In this document: positions 60,213 through 64,000 of the stretch, in pieces
Layout of the letters: each line of letters begins with the position of its first letter
How positions within the stretch are numbered: position 1 is the stretch's first letter
From: Amycolatopsis sp. FDAARGOS 1241
Lineage (GTDB): Bacteria; Actinomycetota; Actinomycetes; Mycobacteriales; Pseudonocardiaceae
NCBI RefSeq assembly: GCF_016889705.1
Contig: NZ_CP069526.1
Span: 6,138,001-6,202,000, forward strand
Reading direction: 5' to 3'
DNA: 64,000 bases
Position numbers and translations under genes: made by a program
Notes under the pieces: model-generated
The model's database searches: none
Told to the model about the DNA's origin: nothing
The model's input: the letters and a program-made list of their open reading frames with translations, nothing else

Positions 60213-60832
60213 CTGTGCGCGGCACAGCCCCGACGGCCGGGACTAACCCCCGCCATCGGTAGTTTCTCGTGATCGTTGCAACTGTGCTCAGGAGTTGTTG
60301 GGGACGCAGGGCATCGTGATCGAGCCGCGCCAGCTTCGCCCAGCGTGGCAGGCATCTTGTGGCTGAGCGTGGCACCTACTTTGCGTTGTGGGAAAGCGGC
60401 TCGGCGGGTCGGGATCAATCGTCGGACGGCGAAACGCCGGCGCGCCGAGGCTGCCGCGGCGCTGGCCGAGCCCGTCGCCGCAGCGGTCGCCGGCCTGGGC
60501 TCAGCGCAGGGAAATGTTCCTGCACAGCCCAGTTCACCGACGCCACCGGGATACCCGGCTACTTCTGCACCCGCATTCCCCATGGCAGCGCGGCGGCAAC
60601 GAAACCACCGACGACCTGCTCCGCGAGCATCTCCCGAAAGGTACCGACCTCTCGATCCACACCACCCACGACCTCGACACAGCCGCAGCCGCAGCCGCAG
60701 CCGAACTCAACGATTGAATCCGCACGACCCTCAACCGGGCAGACCCGCCGAACGCAGGACACAGGCACTCACACCTCCACCGTCGAGCAACTGTGTGCGG
60801 CACAGCCCCGACGGCCGGGACAAACCCCCGCC
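60213..60832. repeat. Pair of 42-bp direct repeats flanking the IS30 relic
   Basis: Copies at 60213-60254 and 60791-60832 match at 40 of 42 positions (CTGTG[CT]GCGGCACAGCCCC at the start, ACCCCCGCC at the end). They are in the same orientation, 578 bases apart, with the transposase relic between them. They are far too long to be an IS30 target duplication, so they may be repeated gene-end or element sequences. Confidence 0.75.
60359..60720 (+). pseudogene. IS30-family transposase relic
   Basis: Fragments in several frames match IS30 transposases. The N-terminal helix-turn-helix is present as ERGTYFALWESGSAG, then RRVGINRRTAKRRR in another frame. It is joined directly to the C-terminal end of the catalytic domain (AQFTDATGIPGYFC, then PHSPWQRGGNETTDDLLREH and LPKGTDLSIHT in another frame). 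The middle of the gene, with the first catalytic acids, is deleted, and at least two frameshifts are present. It cannot move itself. Confidence 0.75.
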
Positions 60833-61020
60833 CTCCCTGAGGGGGCGTCCCACGTCCAGTCTATCGGCCACCACCGACAAGAATCGGCCGAAGCGGCCCC
60901 GGGGCCAAAGCTATCCACATCCCGATCGGGTGGTGACAACCCGAAAACCAGGAGAGAGCTGCGCGAAACAGCCCGATGCGGCGCCCAGGTGGGCGGAGAC
61001 GAGCGCTGGACAGTGGACCG

Positions 61021-61305
61021 TCAGGTCTCGGCCGGCACCAACCCAGAGCGACGCGTCGAATGGCCGGTTCAACGGCCAGATCTCGGCCGGCACCAACCCA
61101 CAACCGCGCCAGACAGGTAAGTCGAACCGCCAGACCTCCGCCACCACCAACCCACGCCCCCGCCGTCAGACAGCCCGGTCAAACCGCCAGCACCAACCCA
61201 CACCCCCGCCAGACAGCCAGGTCGAACCGCCAAACCTCGGACACCACCAACCCACAGTCCAGCGCTGGGCGGTGAACCGTCAGATCTCCGCCAGCACCAA
61301 CCCAC
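61021..61305. repeat. Degenerate tandem array resembling the 3' end of the DUF1015 gene
   Basis: A 25-base string like CAGATCTCCGCCAGCACCAA plus CCCAC recurs with variations near 61021, 61077, 61131, 61186, 61232 and 61280, roughly every 46-56 bases. The last copy is the coding end of the DUF1015 gene itself (its LVLAEI plus stop on the minus strand). The other copies lie downstream of that stop. Confidence 0.7.
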
Positions 61306-62434
61306 CCCGGGGCTTGGGCGTGAAGTACGTCGCCTTCCGTGGCATGCGCAGGCCCGCCGCGTGGACCTTCAGGACCGTTTCGAAGCCCACCGGCGCGAGT
61401 TGCACCACCGCGTCCGCGCCGGGTGGGGCCGGGCGGCCGGCGGGCAGCGGGTGGACGTGCGGGCCGTCGAGGTCGACGCCCAGTGCGCGGGCGAACAGGA
61501 GGTGCTCGACCACGGCGTGGTCGATGGTCAGCTCGTCGGCCGGGGGCAGGGTGACGCGCAGGTTCGCCGGGTGCGCCAGCACCACCGCGGAGCCCGGCCG
61601 ATCCGGTGGGGTACTGGAGGTCGTCGGGGCGACGTCCAGACCGACCCCGCGCCAGGCGTGCGCCAGAGCAGACGACGACAGGCCTGTGCCGGTCAGCACG
61701 CGGTGGATCGCGCCGATCCGCAGCTGCGGGCCGGCGGTCACGAGGGCGAGCAAGGAGCCCGTCTGCCCGGCCGCGGCGACGCGGTGGTTACCGTCTGCGA
61801 CGAGGAGGTCGGCGGCGGACGCGGCGTGCAGCAGCCGTTCCTGCAGCGTGCCCGAGGGCACCACCCACAGCTCGTGGCGACGGCCCGATTGATCCACAGT
61901 GGACACGTCCGGCAGGCCGAGGCCCGCGCTCGCCTCGGAGACCGCCTCCGTCAAGGCCTCACCACCGCTCGAAGGCACCAGCAGCGCGGCACTCGTGGCG
62001 CACCCGAGGCCGCTGAGCACGGCGGCACGCTCGGCGACCACGTGCGGGTACACGTCCTCCGTGTGCCGCACGTGCGAGCCACCCGCGGTGAGTTCGCGGA
62101 CGTCGACCAGGCACAACACCCCGACGGCGGTGCCGTCCATGCCTTCGATGCGGTAGGGCGCCACGAACCCCGCCATCGACCGGTAGTGGCGCGATCGGAT
62201 GCGGGCGAGCGCGGCCCGCGCCGACGGCAGCGCCGCCTGGAGGTCGAGACCGCGCGCGAGCGCCGCCGGCGTGCGCGCCGGGTGCTGCACGGCCAGCAGG
62301 GTGTCCCCCGCCGCACCGGGGGCGGCCAGGGCGGCGACGACGGCGTCGGGCTCGGCGAACTCGTCGACGTCGGGCCCCGGCACCTCGTCGCGCACGACCC
62401 ACCCGCGGCGGATCGGCCGCACCCACGTGTCCAT
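61280..62434 (-). CDS. DUF1015 family protein (SerK-like)
   Basis: The 384-residue protein belongs to DUF1015, to which the free-serine kinase SerK is related. The conserved features are the N-terminal proline/barrel region, RHTEDVYPHVVAERAAVL, HELWVVP and the hallmark motif VADGNHRVAAA (usually ADGHHR). A kinase activity is possible but unproven for this branch. It is convergent with nothing intact; its 3' end runs into a tandem array of similar sequence. It is divergent from the DHA2 carrier gene, about 113 bases away. Confidence 0.82.
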   Translation of the reverse strand: MDTWVRPIRRGWVVRDEVPGPDVDEFAEPDAVVAALAAPGAAGDTLLAVQHPARTPAALARGLDLQAALPSARAALARIRSRHYRSMAGFVAPYRIEGMDGTAVGVLCLVDVRELTAGGSHVRHTEDVYPHVVAERAAVLSGLGCATSAALLVPSSGGEALTEAVSEASAGLGLPDVSTVDQSGRRHELWVVPSGTLQERLLHAASAADLLVADGNHRVAAAGQTGSLLALVTAGPQLRIGAIHRVLTGTGLSSSALAHAWRGVGLDVAPTTSSTPPDRPGSAVVLAHPANLRVTLPPADELTIDHAVVEHLLFARALGVDLDGPHVHPLPAGRPAPPGADAVVQLAPVGFETVLKVHAAGLRMPRKATYFTPKPRGGLVLAEI

Positions 62435-62547
62435 CCCCTCATCATGGCCGGTCGGGTGAAGCCTGTCCGGCAGTCACTCGTTCGTGGAATGCTTACCGTT
62501 GCGAAACAGTTGTCCCCCGCCATGGGCACCCCGAGGAGCGCCACGCG

Positions 62548-64000
62548 ATGAGCACCCCCGCCGCCGAGAAGCCGGCGACCACGAAAACGGCTGTCGGCCT
62601 GCGCTCCGAGCGCGGGCCGGTGCTCGCCGCGGTGATGCTGAGCACCGGGCTCGTCGCACTCGACAGCACGATCATCGCCACCGCGGTGCCCTCGGTCGTC
62701 GGCGATCTGGGCGGGTTCTCCCAGTTCCCGTGGCTGTTCTCGGTCTACCTGCTGACCCAGGCCGTCACCGTGCCGCTCTACGGCAAGTTCGCCGACGTCC
62801 TCGGTCGCCGCCCGGTGATGTTCTTCGGCATCGCCGCGTTCCTGCTCGGCTCGGTGCTGTGCGGAGCCGCTTGGAGCATGCCGGTGCTCATCGCCGCGCG
62901 CGCCGTGCAGGGCATCGGCGCCGGCGCGGTCCAGCCGATCAGCATGACGATGGTGGGTGACCTTTACACCGTCGAGGAACGCGCCCGCGTGCAGGGTTAC
63001 GTCGCCGGCGTGTGGGCCGTCGCGTCGGTGATCGGCCCGACGCTCGGCGGCGTGTTCTCCGAGTACCTGAGCTGGCGGTGGATCTTCTTCGTCAACCTGC
63101 CGCTGGGCGCGGTCGCCGCGTGGATGCTGTACCGGAAGTTCACCGAACGCGTGGAGCGCAGCCGCCACCGCATCGACTACTCGGGCGCCGCCCTGCTCAC
63201 CGGGGGCTGCACGCTGCTGATCCTCGCACTGCTGGAGGGCGGGGTTGCCTGGGGCTGGGCCTCGGTGCCCAGCATCGTCATCTTCGCCGCGGCCGTCCTG
63301 GCGCTGGCCGGGTTCGTGCTGGCCGAGCGCCGCGCTCCCGAACCGGTGCTGCCGCTGTGGGTGTTCACCCGGCGCACGCTCGTCGGCGGCACGCTCGTGG
63401 CCCTCGTCGTCGGCGCGACGCTGATGGGGATGAGCTCCTTCCTGCCGACGTACGCGCAGGGCGTGCTCGGGGAGGACGCGCTGACAGCCGGGTTCGCCCT
63501 GGCCGCGATGTCGGTGGGCTGGCCGCTCGCCGCGTCGTTCTCCGGCCGGTTCTACATGCGCATCGGCTTCCGCGACACGGCGCTGATCGGCGCCGTGTTC
63601 ATCCTCGGTGGCGGCGCGCTCACCACGCTGCTCGGCGAGGGCACCTCGATCTGGTTCGTCGCCGGCGCCGCGTTCCTGCTCGGGCTCGGGCTCGGTCTCG
63701 CGTCGAGCCCCACCGTGGTCGCCGTGCAGTCCAGCGTCGGCTGGGAACGCCGCGGTGTCGTCACGGCCACGAACATGTTCGGCCGGTCCCTGGGCAGCGC
63801 GGTCGGCGCGGCGGTGTTCGGTGCCATCGCCAACGCCACCCTCGCCGGCCGCTTCGCCCACCCGCCCACCGGCGTCGCCGGCCTGCCCGACAGCTCCGAC
63901 GCGACGAGCCTCGTCCTCGGCGGCGACGACCACTCGCCCACCGCGAACTTCGTGCGCGACTCGCTCACCGGCGCGACGCACAACGTGTTCGTCGGCGTCG
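62548..64000 (+). CDS. MFS drug efflux carrier, DHA2 family (partial, 3' end beyond the window)
   Basis: The first 484 residues are in the window. It is a 14-helix type exporter: motif A GKFADVLGRRPVM, motif C-like VASVIGPTLGGVFSEYLSWR, motif LDSTIIATAVPSVVGDLGG in helix 1, and GLASSPTVVAVQSSVGWERR. The antiporter motif C (GPxLGG) marks proton-driven drug export. The ATG has GAGGAG about 10 bases upstream. The compound exported is unknown. Confidence 0.9.
   Translation, partial: MSTPAAEKPATTKTAVGLRSERGPVLAAVMLSTGLVALDSTIIATAVPSVVGDLGGFSQFPWLFSVYLLTQAVTVPLYGKFADVLGRRPVMFFGIAAFLLGSVLCGAAWSMPVLIAARAVQGIGAGAVQPISMTMVGDLYTVEERARVQGYVAGVWAVASVIGPTLGGVFSEYLSWRWIFFVNLPLGAVAAWMLYRKFTERVERSRHRIDYSGAALLTGGCTLLILALLEGGVAWGWASVPSIVIFAAAVLALAGFVLAERRAPEPVLPLWVFTRRTLVGGTLVALVVGATLMGMSSFLPTYAQGVLGEDALTAGFALAAMSVGWPLAASFSGRFYMRIGFRDTALIGAVFILGGGALTTLLGEGTSIWFVAGAAFLLGLGLGLASSPTVVAVQSSVGWERRGVVTATNMFGRSLGSAVGAAVFGAIANATLAGRFAHPPTGVAGLPDSSDATSLVLGGDDHSPTANFVRDSLTGATHNVFVGV

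Larger units (their letters stand above)
60112..61279. other. Gene-poor region with an IS30 relic and repeats
   Basis: Between the amidohydrolase and the DUF1015 gene I find no intact gene. The stretch holds a 42-bp direct repeat (60213 and 60791), a transposase relic between those copies, and a degenerate tandem array running into the DUF1015 gene. The part from 60833 to 61020 shows nothing recognisable. This looks like a site of repeated insertion and decay. Confidence 0.6.

Overview
The window is high-GC DNA with many GTG starts and heavy use of 4-base start/stop overlaps. Its families (single-chain biotin carboxylase/carboxyltransferase of 1,823 residues, bacterial NO synthase, Prim-PolC/LigC pair, ShbA-like sigma factor, IS30 relic of actinomycete type) point to an actinomycete. 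A Pseudonocardiaceae member such as Amycolatopsis is my best guess, by inference only.

Region 1, 1-15.6 kb, is chromosomal backbone with several broken genes. It holds a decayed ribose-type sugar ABC transporter, a giant acyl-CoA carboxylase, and a scar where an iron alcohol dehydrogenase and an IclR regulator both lost their 5' halves. It continues with a PadR regulator carrying a Gly/His-rich repeat region, an SHS-type MFS carrier, a CobW-type metallochaperone GTPase, a frameshifted nitric oxide synthase, and a flavodoxin just after it.

Region 2, about 15.86-34.70 kb, is an island bounded by 57-bp inverted repeats (45/57 identical by eye) and by low-complexity arrays outside them. A serine-recombinase relic lies just inside the left repeat. 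Seven genes run leftward as one unit: HTH-methyltransferase-S fusion, HsdM, HsdS, SNF2 helicase, Mrr nuclease, HsdR, and a Ser/Thr kinase with a TPR-like tail. A divergent unit runs rightward: a coupled 32-codon leader ORF, an ECF sigma factor, an Mre11-like nuclease and a Rad50/SbcC-like ATPase. I read this as a composite anti-invader locus that matches no single named system I know. It is the best candidate for an undescribed system here.

Region 3, 34.9-37 kb, is a Prim-PolC plus LigC DNA repair pair.

Region 4, 37-60.1 kb, is a large catabolic cluster with its own regulators (IclR, MarR, PaaX-like). It has a Rieske oxygenase with a reductase and a 72-aa companion, an MFS carrier, two creatinase-fold proteins, an ornithine-cyclodeaminase-like enzyme, and two aconitase-fold large/small pairs, one of which lacks all Fe-S cysteines. 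An ABC importer (binding lipoprotein, ATPase, two permeases), a hydantoinase/oxoprolinase A-B pair, an MmgE/PrpD protein and an ACMSD-type amidohydrolase follow. The substrate cannot be read from sequence. An imported N-heterocycle or methylated aromatic is plausible.

Region 5, 60.1-64 kb, holds an IS30 transposase relic, direct repeats, a tandem array resembling the 3' end of the next gene, a DUF1015 gene, and the first part of a DHA2-type drug efflux gene.
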